Part shown: positions 37,901 to 48,148 of the stretch, piece after piece
Layout: each line of letters begins with the position of its first letter
How positions within the stretch are numbered: the first letter of the stretch is position 1
The notes under the pieces: generated by a model
The model's input: the letters and a program-made list of their open reading frames with translations, nothing else
Databases searched by the model: none
What the model was told of the DNA's origin: nothing
Assembly: GCA_963682175.1 (NCBI GenBank)
Contig: OY821779.1
Location: 12,501 to 76,500 of the forward strand
Direction: 5' to 3'
Source: Triglochin maritima
Lineage: Eukaryota > Streptophyta > Magnoliopsida > Alismatales > Juncaginaceae
DNA: 64,000 nucleotides
Made by a program: the position numbers and the translations under genes

Positions 37901-38037
37901 TGGAATTGAATGAGGGATTCCCCGTACCTCCTATAGCGACTCTGTGGTATCAAATACGAGATGAGAGTGTTATTGGATGGGAGCTGGAGTACCAACATAG
38001 GATAGCATATTGGCAACAATTATGTAATATGTTTTGA
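34905..38037 (+). CDS. MULE transposase fused to OTU-type cysteine protease domain
   Basis: Three exons inferred from splice signals and from conservation in copy 2: 34905-34934, 35324-37313, 37418-38037, giving 879 aa. Residues 67-126 form a FAR1/WRKY-like zinc module (CYLRC, CGC, HGHHNH). The MULE transposase core follows with catalytic Asp 246 (MDSTYKTNKYK) and Asp 309 (IITDREL) and the CTWH motif at 330-333. A SWIM-like finger near 510-530 reads CECAFLTSHGIPCAC, ending CxC rather than the usual CxH. An AT-hook RGRPRGK (about 616) and an RG/SG-rich linker come next. Exon 3 adds an OTU fold with D706-G-N-C709-G-F-R and a candidate catalytic His 831 (AHYIRLEL). The transposase cuts and moves the element in the nucleus; the OTU part would cleave ubiquitin or a similar modifier (inference). 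It converges on the mobile domain gene, 185 bp apart. Confidence 0.85.
34977..35219. repeat. 33-bp palindromic minisatellite in transposase intron 1
   Basis: About seven units of 33 bp, each an inverted repeat GGCGTCT-N5-AGACGCC plus a spacer that often contains CCATGG. It lies wholly within intron 1 (34935-35323). As the unit is 11 codons long the frame stays open by itself (11-residue repeats from 35024), but reading on from exon 1 meets a TAG at once, so I do not call a gene. Confidence 0.88.
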
Positions 38038-38222
38038 TATGTTTGTATAATTATGTAATATGTTTTGATATGTTTGTACATTATATAGTGTTGCTTTATT
38101 ATGTAATATGTTTTGATATGTTTGCTTTATTTGCATTATATATAATAGTACGAAAGGTTATCAAACACAACAGATAAACAAATATAAATGCAAATACTAA
38201 GAGTACGGTACAACAGATCAGC

Positions 38223-40879
38223 CTACTCATCATCCGAATCATGGTCGGAGATGCCTAACTGAGTATGCCATGACTGTATGATCTGATCCACATCTCCGCA
38301 TGCAGCTCTGGCATCGTCTGGCAGCTCATCCCTCATCTGCAAGATTGGGTCTACAGCCCGTATCATCTTACCCATCCACTGCACATAACATTAACATTAG
38401 CGTACATTAACAAATTATACGGTACAAATAAATATAGATAAAATGAAAAAATTACCAGATCGCCACACGTCCTATCTGGTGGTCGATCTGCTCTCCGGGA
38501 GGCACCACGGACGATGATAGGATGTGAGTAACTACCGAACCAATCAAGATAACGTGCATCACACTCGGAGGGGTCGCGACTACGTCTGAAGTCGCCAAGG
38601 AACAATCGGCATGATCTCGGAAATGTCCGCCAAGTCGATTCCGCTGTAGAAGCGGGGAACCTGACGTCGTACGTCGCTGCTGTCGCAGACCGCACCGCAT
38701 GCTCTGGTGTCGGAATGTCAACCGGGATCACCTGAACATATCCTAACTGACGCAAGACCCGATCGGGCATATAAGGCTCTATGATATCCCGATAACGAAT
38801 AAGACCCATCAATAAAGTCCTCGGGACATCCGCTGCTGGGTCAGGACCATAGGGTAACCACTCCACCTAAAGATTAACACATTAATAATAATACATCTTA
38901 AAATTAAATAAATGGTGTAAAGTTTGATACCTCTGATGCAGTCATCTGATCTAGCCGTGCGCGGATGGAACGCAATCGTCCATCGCTCTTGTCCTCGCTC
39001 CGGACAACCCACATACCCGAACGTGGATGACCCTCGTCGATAATCTTCCGCTCACGATGCGGGCGGAATGCTGGAAAGTACTCGTATATCCACGCCTGCA
39101 GCAGCGTAAGACAACCTGCAATCCCAGAACAATCCGCACGGCTAGCTATCCCAAGCTGCCGGTACAGGTATGCCAACGTCGCTGACCCCCACGAGTACTC
39201 ACGAACGGTCTCCGGGTCCCTAGCCTCCAGTAGATCGCGTGGTCTGATCCGACAACCACTCTTGTCGACAAACAAGACGGCTCCGAGCATCAAGAATAGG
39301 TACGTCGTCAACTGTGTATCATCGGCCCGCGGAGGTCGTGCCCGTCTGCATAGGTCCTCAAGGGAGTCGATGCCGACACCACCACCACTCCATAAAGCTG
39401 TATCTCTCGCCAGACCATCAGGTGTGACACCAAGCAACTCTGCCACATAACACCTCAGCTCAGACGTCGACCCCTGAGCACTAACCAGATGACCATCCAC
39501 AGGAAGTCGCAGGATCTGGAAAACATCGTGAAGCATGATCGTCATCTCTCCGAAAGGCATGTGGAAAGTGTTGGTGTCAGGCTGCCACCGCTCCACAAAC
39601 GCCGAAATCAAAGGCATGTCGAGATAAGGGAACATGCTGTACGGTAAGTGCCCCAAATGCGTGGCACTAATCTCCTCTCTGATATCAGCACTCAGTGTAG
39701 ACCGCCAACCCTGTAGTGTTGTACAAGCTCTGTGCCGATTCTGCCACTTCAGAACCTTCCGATCCTCTCCGTCCCAGATCCGTCTAGCAATGTGACCCCA
39801 GAAACTAGGAATGACGCTCCCATCTAAAGGACCACCAGGCGTCATACTGCTCACGATCCAAGAATCGTCCTGGACCCTCTTCTTCTTCTGAGCGCGGGGA
39901 TCAACAGTGCACGAGCTCGAATCCCCGGCCGTAAACCTCCCACCCCTACCCTTCCGCACCATCCATCCGGCGGAAGTAGAAGTACCCGCTCGACCACGTC
40001 CTCCGCTATAATCCCCCTGCCTCTCCACCTCCGGCCGCACATCATACGGGCCATCATCGTCGCTCTCGTCGTCGAAACTATCCACATGCTCATCATCGAA
40101 GGAATCATCCTCCTCCTCACGACGACGTAATGCCTCCCTCTCCCTCCTGACCGAAGCAGATATCCCCCGTCTACGTGGATGACGCGGTGCTGAATCATCC
40201 TCTAAAGAACGGAAGGCGTGTAATGGTATCGACTTGCCTCTCCCTCCACTGTGACCCGATGACTATTTATTGAAATTTTAAATACAAATTTGTTAAATTT
40301 GTTAAACTAAATTATCATATTTATCAAAATTGTTAAACTAAATCAAAATTTGTTAAACTTAATTATCAAAATTGTTAAACTAAATCAAAATTTGTTAAAC
40401 TAAATTAAAACAATTGTTAAACTAAATCAAAATTTGTTAAAACTAAATATCACAAATGTTAAACTTAATAAGAATTTGTTAAATTATTTTTTTTTGATTT
40501 ATCACTATTTATTAAAGTAATTATGATATTTATTAATTAAAAAAAACAAAAAAGGAGGAGGCGTCTGCGACAGACGCCTCCCGCAAGGTGGAGGCGTCTG
40601 TCGCAGACGCCTCCTCCTACGGGGAGACGTCTTCGGAAGACGTCTCCCCCATCGGGGAGACGTCTTCCGCAGACGTCGCCCGCTTCGGGTCGGCGTCCGA
40701 GGGAGACGCCCCCCGCATGGGTCGGGCGTCCTCGGAAGCCCGCCCCATGCGGGGGGCGTCTCCCTCGGACGCCGACGACTTTTTTTTTTTTTTTTTTTAA
40801 AAACAAATAAATAACGTAATGTTACCTCATATGGGTACACCGGGGGAACTGCTAGCTGCTTCCCTGGCCTCCGAGACAT
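38223..40879 (-). CDS. Plant mobile domain (PMD) protein of Mutator element 1
   Basis: Four exons on the minus strand, all joined in phase 0: 40879-40826, 40262-38931, 38866-38456, 38378-38223; 650 aa. The N-terminus is MSRRPGKQLAVPPVYPYE, then a charged region with Arg and Asp/Glu tracts, then the aminotransferase-like plant mobile domain (Pfam PF10536 family) with typical stretches HLGHLPYSMFPYLDMPLISAF, ERWQPDTNTFHMPFGEM and TYLFLMLGAVLFVDKS. Relatives include Arabidopsis MAIN and MAIL1, nuclear proteins needed for silencing and genome stability, and many transposon-borne copies. Its role in the element is unknown. A TATA-like TTATATAT lies about 65 bp before the ATG, inside the right terminus region. 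Copies 2 and 3 keep the same exon borders. Confidence 0.87.
40558..40780. repeat. 33-bp palindromic minisatellite in PMD intron 1
   Basis: About seven units like those at 34977-35219, here in intron 1 of the PMD gene (40825-40263) at the opposite end of the element. Some units changed both arms together, for example GACGTCTTCGGAAGACGTC, keeping the hairpin. Confidence 0.88.
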
Positions 40880-40962
40880 TCGTAATCTTGTGTAGTAGGT
40901 ATAGGAAGAGAAAGTTTTGAAAAAAGAGTGAAATTGTGAGATATATAAGCAAAAATAGGAGG

Positions 40963-41024
40963 AAGGGCAATTTGGTAATTTCAAGGGGCGATTTAAGTAA
41001 TTTTGGGGCGATGTTTAGCAGTTC
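40963..41024 (-). repeat. Right terminal inverted repeat of Mutator element 1
   Basis: Complement of 34751-34812; ends ATGTTTAGCAGTTC. Followed by AGTTATTTAAAGG, the imperfect target duplication. Confidence 0.9.
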
Positions 41025-43012
41025 AGTTATTTAAAGGAGAAAATGTGAAGTCTTTTTTTATTCGTCAAAGAAATTTAGATTTTATCATTTTTTATATTTT
41101 TTTTAAAGATTATACCTCACTAAGTTTGATAAAATTTCTAAATTTCAACATTCATATTATTTTTATTCTTTTCATACATGTTATGTGTACTGAATTAATA
41201 ATGCGCAGAAATCGACTAGCTTACCCAACAAACCTGCCCTGCTCCGCCAAACCCATACAGTGCGACATGTGGTGGAAAAAAATTCAAAACCTCCACCCCA
41301 CCCTACTAACCAGTCAGTGTAGCGGGTCGGGTAGCGGTGGGCGGGAGTCTGGCTCCATTTGCAACCATACACACGCGGTGGCATTGGTAAGGACTAAGGA
41401 GAAAAAACTTTTAAGATGTGGTCTCCTCTGTTCTGGGGGGCCATTATGTTTTTTTATAATAATAATTAATAATCTGCCAGATAGCCCTGCCTCTACTCCA
41501 TGTGTCCCTTCAATGGAATAGATTGATATGATGAAGGATATAGACTTTGGGATGCTGTCTTTGCCTTTACAACACTGCAATGTAACACCATCACATTTCA
41601 AAAGGAGTACCTACCATTCATAACAGGGCAAGAAATACAGGCATTAATGTTGCATGGATGGTTCATAACTCATCAGAGTAATGTTTTTGCATGCTTTGTC
41701 TGCACGTAAAGCTACATCAATTTGGGGTTTGTGAGTGTGTGTGTGTTGGACGTGGATTGATTAGACCAACTGGTAAATGTTGGTAAACAATTGGTAAAGG
41801 TTGCACGACCCAAGTTGAACACGGGAAACTTCGAATGGAGACAATATGTTTCTTGTTGTTGGTAAGGAACAAGATGTGGCACATATTCTCCATGCATTCA
41901 GATTTTTTAGAAAGCTAAAGCTATAAAAAAAAAGTGGTGCGGCATGTGTGTACTGTAAGAAACTGCTTGCCTCCCCCTTTCTCAACATTTTGTTTCGAGG
42001 AAGCAACCATTCCTCCACCTCTATTTCTTTTGAGTAAGTATATCATAACTCTGTCCACCCATCAAATACATATACATACATATACAATAAAATAACTAAT
42101 GTATAGCCATATAGAGGAGGATGTAATTAGTTTGTTGGACGTTGCGGTAATCTTTAGGATGAGTAGCATACCGACCTTCACCAACAATTGTTGCCTACGT
42201 CTGTAATAGAGTCGTTTTCATGTGTTGTCTTTTGAACGTAATCTTTGGTAAAAAAAGGTGCGTGGCTGACTAGCTTGACTCTTCTTTTTCTTCCTTTCCA
42301 GCTCACATTCATTTTATATATATATTATTATCTCTTCCACCCCCACATATATAATATTTATTAGGAATTTGTTTGAGCTGTCCTTGTGTCTACATCTAAA
42401 TCGATGTGTAAGCTGCATGTTGGACTCATTCATCCATTAATTTTCATCAAAATCATTCAACACTTTCCACCAGCCCTTGTCTTCGATCAGTTCAATATCA
42501 AAACTCATATAACTAATTTCATGTTTGGAAAAGCAAGAAATTAGTTATTTGAGCACCACGTTTTGTAGCGACAAGCTTCCGACAAGAAACATGTTGCTTA
42601 TCTCTAGTAGTTAATTAGCATTAATTAAGAGATATACTTGTTGGCTTATCGCAGGAGCTGTCTATTCTGTTGTCCTCACATTTAAAAGAACTAGTTTGAG
42701 GCACATGCTTCGCACGTAAAAATCATTATTGAAATGAGTATTTTCTTTGTAATTTAAACAATCAATGTTGACTAAATGAACTTTTATAGTATTTGTTGAA
42801 TTGATGCCTAAAAACATTTAAATTTTTTTGGGTTACGAAATAACAAAAAATATAGATGCATCCTCTCTTTTATGTAGTATTTGGGTGTTGAATTTAAAAA
42901 ACAAATCATGCAAATGGCAGAAAAATAAGTTACATTCTTGCTTCTACGGGCTATACTATATACTAACACTACAATATATGTTGATGTGGTTGATACTATA
43001 TTTTCTTGTGGG
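41025..43012. other. 2 kb without a supported gene
   Basis: AT-rich intergenic DNA between element 1 and an LTR. The longest open frame (41003-41521) starts in the transposon end, has no family features and no codon pattern I trust. Poly-T runs and a GTGTGTGTG run near 41735 are present. I see no RNA gene or terminal repeats. Confidence 0.5.
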
Positions 43013-45029
43013 TGTAATGACCCTAACATTGCTTAGGATCTAACGGTGATTAGGGTGCTAATTGGGGAGGCTTTGCATGGGAATGGATGAAGAATAGTGG
43101 AGGGTTTGCATGGGGAGTTGAGGAGGGAATAGGAGGAGTGTTGTTGGTGAGGTGTGGTGGAAGTGATGGGATGTGGAGTATGGTGGTTGTGGCTGTTGGT
43201 GTTGGGTTTAAAGAAGGAGAAACACATCTCTCTTCTTCTCTCTCTCACGTTTCACCCCTCTCCTTCCTTATTTCTTCTTTCTTCCTTCTTCCTTCTTCCT
43301 TCTTCTACTTCAACTTCTTTCTCTCTTCAAGCCTTCATCTTTTCCTCTTCCTCGGTGGCTCGTGTGTGGTGGTGAAGGCGCGCGAGGCAAGGAAGTGTTG
43401 GGCGTGGCGCGTGGAGGAGGACGTGTGTGAGGTTGCGGTCCGGAGTCGTTGTAGTCGGAGCTCCGGCATTCTTCGTCGTTCTTCACAAAGAGGTATGCCA
43501 AGTTCTTGCATTAGAGGCCTTTAGTGATCACCCACGTTGGGGTGATGTTTTGGTCGGTCGCGGGAGTTCGGAGACCTCGCCGGCGACGAGGAATCGACGT
43601 ATAACCTTGGCTAGCGTGAGGTTGAAGACGTCTGACGGTCGACCGGGTCCCTCGGACGGTCGACCGAACGTAGTGTATTTTGACTGTCTGTTGTGTTTCG
43701 GTCGATCGGGTCCTTGTGTTCAGTCGACCGAAACTTAAGTGTACTGGACCCTTTATTGCTGTGTGCGGCCAACCGTTTTATGACTTAGAAATATTAGGAT
43801 GCTCTAGTAGGTTTCGGTCGACCGAGACCCCTGAGTCGGTCGACCGCTAGATTTGATTTTGACGTTGACCAGACTCCGGATTTTGACCTCGTTCGGTCGA
43901 CCGATTTTAGACCTTCGGTAGACCGTTGGGACTTATGTTTTGCGCAAATAGTTTGACCGTTTCAGACTTTCGGTTGACCGATTCCCTTGAGGAAACGGTC
44001 AACCGAGTTGACTCTTTTGGTCGACCGTTTTAAACAGGACAGAATTCCTGGTTCCGCTTAGGACGTCAACTCTGTCCACGGAAACCCGTGTCCTCGCCTT
44101 GTGCGTGAGTTGGGAGGTGACGGTGGGCGCGTTATGCGTGCCTGCCCAGGGACCGCCGTGTGAAAGAGTGTGGGTGTCCGGGACGCGTCACCTCCATGTA
44201 TGGATCGTGACTAATATGATGGATTGATAGGACTCATTGTAGAGTAGCAGCCTGAGGGATTGCGGATCCCATTGCTTCAGCATACACGCAACTGTCGTTG
44301 GGTCAAGTGACTACCAGCCTGGATGGTTACGGAGGCCGCTGCCTTGCTTTTATAGCGGCGGAGTTGGTGTCTGCACGTGGAGCTCGTTGACCCTGCGGAC
44401 TTCGGTTCGGATCTGTCGATTGTCTGGCCTTTGTGTGGCGGATATGTTCGACTGGCCTTGATGGCAGTTATTGCACGTGCCCGCGCAGCCTGTGTGGCGG
44501 CGGGAGTGCCCCTGTGCAGCCTGTGTGGCGGCAAGGAGGATCGTGCGGCCTGTGTGGTGATGGTGATGTTGCGGACTGTTGGGCCTGTGTGGCAACGGGA
44601 ACGATTGCAGGACGGATGTCCGATTTTGCCCTTGTGTGAATGTTGTTTACTGCCTTGTATTTCATGTCATGCTATACTAGTATGTAAGGGCATATAGGTG
44701 AGCTTGACATACGGGGTTTCATTATGGAAACTCAGGCATTGTTGTTATGATTATTTTCAGGACCGCGTTAGGTTCTGACGGGTGGTGACCGAGGGAGATT
44801 GCACTTTGGTACTGGATCATGTTGTCTGCCTATTTTAGGTTGTCGTGATTACGTGTTTTATGTATTACGTATTCTGATGTAGTCACTCTTTTGACAAACT
44901 CTTATGTAATATGGTGCACCAGTTGTATTTAGGTATTTCTTTCGGTAATGTCCCCACTCTTTATGGTTTTATCCTCGTGTTTCCCTTGATTTTAAAAGTT
45001 TAAATATTCCGCTGTTCAGGGATGTTACA
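43013..45029. mobile_element. Solo-LTR-like block, TGTAATGACCC...GGGATGTTACA
   Basis: 2017 bp with inverted ends TGTAA/TTACA of the kind common in plant Ty3/Gypsy LTRs. Flanking 5-mers GTGGG and TTGGG match at four of five positions, a weak target duplication. No primer site or coding domain is attached, so a solo LTR is the simplest reading. It contains a TCGGT-N2-ACCGA palindrome cluster (43632-44030). The family assignment is an inference from the termini only. Confidence 0.6.
43632..44030. repeat. Gapped palindrome cluster TCGGT-N2-ACCGA
   Basis: At least ten sites within 400 bp, with centres CG (for example GTCGGTCGACCG near 43836, TTCGGTCGACCGA near 43891), AG (near 43915), TG (near 43971) and CA (near 44000). 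Spacing is irregular, about 18-45 bp. Confidence 0.75.
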
Positions 45030-45220
45030 TTGGGTCTATCAAGTCTTGTATACTATCATGTTGCGTAAATATCTTATGCTAACAGAACTTTTGGTTAGCT
45101 ATAACCAACGCGATAAGGTATCGTGTCTTAAAATTCATAATCATACCCTACCCAATATGATATCGCATATACACGATATTACTCGTTATGTATACGATTT
45201 TTAATCGGTTTTTAATCGGG
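45030..45220. other. Short unassigned spacer
   Basis: 190 bp of AT-rich DNA with no feature I recognise, between the solo-LTR-like block and the broken edge of Mutator copy 3. Confidence 0.4.
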
Positions 45221-45762
45221 TCTCCGGCAGACGCCCCATTTTTTATTTAAATCATTTAAATTGATTATAAATTATGATAATTGCTAAATAAATTGATTAT
45301 TAAGTTGATAATTAGTTAAATTAGTTTAGTAAATCCATTATTGATTATAAATTGTGATAATTGCTAAATAAATTGCTTATTAACTTAATAATTAGTAAAT
45401 GATTATTGATTATAAATTGTGAATTGCTAAATAAATTGTTTATTAAATATTTAAATTAATAATTAGTTTAATTATTTTAGTAAAGGATTATTGATTATAA
45501 ATTGTGAAAATTGCTAAATAAATTGATTGTTAAGTTAATAATTAGTTTAATTATTTTAGTAAAATATTATTGATTATATAATTGTGAAAATTGCTAAATA
45601 AATTGATTATTAAGTTAAGAATTAGTTTAATTATTTTAGTAAAGGATTATTGATTATAAATTGTGATAATTGCTAAATAAATTGATTATTAAGTGAACAA
45701 TTACTTTAATTATTTTAGTAAATCCATTAACAAATTTTCATTTTTTAAAATTGAATTAATAG

Positions 45763-46091
45763 TCATCGGGTTATCGTGGAGGAAAAAGGAAATCAATTCC
45801 CTTACGCGTGGTACGTAGTTTAGCAGATGGGTCAGGTCCTCATCATCCACGTAGACACTTGAGAGAGATCTTTTACGTTGTCGTCAGACACCTGAGGATT
45901 ATTTCGACGACGAGGACGATTCAAATGAGGTGATGAGTCACGACGAGAGTGACGATGGGGGCCGGTATGGCTTGGAGCCACAGGAGGAGGTGATACAACA
46001 GTATGGTCGAGGACGAGGGCGACATTGTAGTACTTCGGCTGAGTGGGTCGTTAGGAAGGGTAGAGGAGGTCGGTTTGTAACCGGTGATCCA
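45763..46091 (+). pseudogene. PMD gene fragment (exon 2, 5' part) of copy 3
   Basis: Starts after the conserved acceptor TTAATAG and reads SSGYRGGKRKSIPL before a frameshift; later sequence matches the acidic/Arg region and RKGRGGRFVTGD of copy 2. It stops at GGTGATCC where it is fused tail to tail with the transposase fragment. Non-functional. Confidence 0.82.
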
Positions 46092-47669
46092 CAAACTCTG
46101 ACATCTGGACTCCTTCTCCAATGACAAGTGTTTTCCAGAATGGATGAATATGCTCTAAATAAATTTCATCACCTAACGCAAAACACTTGTGCATGGTACA
46201 AGCACAAGGAATCCAATGTGATGTCAGAAAAGCACACCCGCAACGATATTCAACTTCATTGCTTAAGTTCTGCATTTTCTTCAACTCATGAGTCAATAAA
46301 TGACAAGCAGTGATGTGAAACTCAACTATTTATATGCTGAAACAAAGGACCTATGTAGTTTGTCAAATTTTGACGTCTCAAATCTTCAAGAAAGTTCCGA
46401 ATATTTGTCAGCTACATTTCAATAGCTGAGTTCACGCGGTCGAAAAGAGTGTCCAGAGCGGCAGTCGATGTAGTGATCCACTCTTTCAGAGCCGAATGTG
46501 CACTTTCCACGCCTGAAAATCCCTGCAGACTGCTTGTCCTTGCCGAAAACGTGGTATGTGTAGTTGTACACGTCTTTGTTGATATGCCAAGTGCATAGTA
46601 AATGAGCAGACTCGGTAAAAACCTCTGCCACTGGTCGCATCAGACACAACTCCCGGTCTGTTATTATTGCAGTCGGGCTAACAATATTCAATAACAGATC
46701 TCGTAACCTCTCCAACACTCACCGGTAACTAGACTCGGTCTCATCCTTTAAAATCGCATATCCGACGAGGAAATTCATGTTTGTTGGAGTAACCCCAACC
46801 ATCTCAAACAAAGGCATCTTGTACTTGTTCGTCTTATACGTCGAATCCATGCAGATTACGAAAAGGTATGTACGCAACAACCGAACTGACTTCGAATTTG
46901 CCAAAAATGCGTGAGTGAGGACATTTGTTTCTTCATCTGCCACAATCCAATGCAAATACTTATACTGCACTACTTGACTGAGAAACTGCTGAGCGAGATT
47001 CATGTCTTCAGATTTCGTCATCCTCATGTACTCTCTGAAGTTATAAATGTGTCATTGATTGGGATTATCATCAGGAAATTTCTCATTTATTGTCAACAAA
47101 ATATTACGTGGTCTTGCTTGTGCCTCAGACATATCACGAACAATTTGCTTGACCCCAGCACTAAGTCCGCTGACCTATCGATGACCCTCTGAATAAACTG
47201 CAAGTGCATGGTTGTGCTGCCCATGGGTGCTATTAGAAACCATGACCCATCCATCACAATCCCGTCGCTCGACTACTTTTACCAAAAAACGACAACCACA
47301 ACCTTTTCTTTTTGTATTCTTCCGTAGTACAATACTCGTATCACGAGAACTCATTTCATGTCTGCGATCATATCTCAGGTAACAATCTGTCTGGTTATCT
47401 GCTTTTGATTTGTATGATGATATAACCAAAAAAATATGACTCATATGACAACTTGTTTCGCCCATTTACAAGCTTCCTTGATTGTTGTAAATATTTGTTT
47501 ACTATCAAAAAGTTCACTATAATCTACTTCATCACCACCGAAATCTTGCAACGGAACCTGAAAAAAATTAATTTAAGAGAAAATTTAAAAAAACGTCTGT
47601 CTAAGACACCCTAGTCGGAAAAAAATCCATCTTCGTTACCTCACCGGATCCAAGCGTTTCGCGAGACAT
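46092..47669 (-). pseudogene. MULE transposase fragment of copy 3
   Basis: Exon 1 at 47669-47640 (MSRETLGSGE, donor GTAACG) and exon 2 from 47557. It retains the zinc module (GCGCRFLVKVVERRD), the DSTYKTNKYK and IITDREL blocks, CTWHINKDV, and the SWIM-like CGCAFLTSHWIPCAC. About 150 bp after RRGK is deleted (46500 region), frames shift several times, and the C-terminal linker and OTU exon are gone. Confidence 0.85.
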
Positions 47670-47833
47670 TTTCGTGGTGTTGGTACTGAGAATGTGAGTA
47701 AAACTGAGTCAAAAACCTTATTTAAAGACACGCGACGAAATAAGTATTAAATTATTTGTTAAGGACAAAAAGGTACTTGTTGGGGTGATTTGAGTAATTT
47801 TCCGGCGACGAATAGTAGCCTCTAAAAAAATAA

Positions 47834-47999
47834 CGAAAAATGTATTGAAGATCTTTACTTTTATTTTAGAGAGAGAGATCCAAGTGTTGTTAGAGGTGTC
47901 AATGCATTTCTTTTTCACCACTTGGACTTTTATGTTCGTGTGTGCGTGAATTAGTAGAAGAAGATCGGAAAACCCTTGAAGCAAGGTGGTAGAGTTGAT
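47834..47999. other. Spacer between head-to-head Mutator copies
   Basis: About 166 bp separating the two transposase-side termini. No motif recognised apart from GAGAGAGAG near 47870. Confidence 0.6.
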
Positions 48000-48148
48000 C
48001 TACTATTCGTCGCCGGAAAACTACTTATATCGCCCCAAAAATGACATTTTTGCCCTTAACAAATCAATTAATACTCATTTCGTCCCGTGTCTTTAAACAA
48101 GGTGTTTGACTCAGTTTTACTCACATTCCTAGTACCAACACCACGAAA

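Larger units (their letters stand above)
34751..41024 (+). mobile_element. Mutator-like element 1 (apparently complete)
   Basis: 6.27 kb bounded by inverted termini of about 60 bp. Left reads GAACTACTAAACGTCGCCCC and the right complement reads GAACTGCTAAACATCGCCCC; the similarity runs on through CTTAAATCGCCCCTTGAAAT. Flanks TTATTTAAGG (34741-34750) and TTATTTAAAGG (41027-41037) look like an imperfect 9-10 bp target duplication. Inside are two convergent spliced genes without stops or frameshifts: a transposase-OTU fusion and a plant mobile domain protein. Family hallmarks (long inverted termini, MULE transposase, ~9 bp duplication) fit Mutator. Confidence 0.9.
45221..47833 (-). mobile_element. 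Mutator-like copy 3: internally deleted, one terminus lost
   Basis: Reverse-oriented relative of element 1. From right to left it has the transposase-side terminus (47770-47833, GGCTACTATTCGTCGCC in complement), transposase exons 1-2, a deletion junction at about 46091, the 5' part of PMD exon 2 and PMD intron 1. The PMD-side terminus is missing: the element stops in the minisatellite remnant GTCTCCGGCAGACGCCCC (about 45221). About 4 kb of interior is deleted. Confidence 0.85.

Noticed and set aside
41003..41521. 172-codon plus-strand open frame
   Set aside because: Starts within the transposon terminus, low-complexity, no family motifs and no splice or promoter support.
44277..44697. Overlapping open frames on both strands, 81-106 codons
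   Set aside because: GC-rich part of the solo-LTR-like block with tandem CTGTGTGGCGG words; open on both strands by composition.
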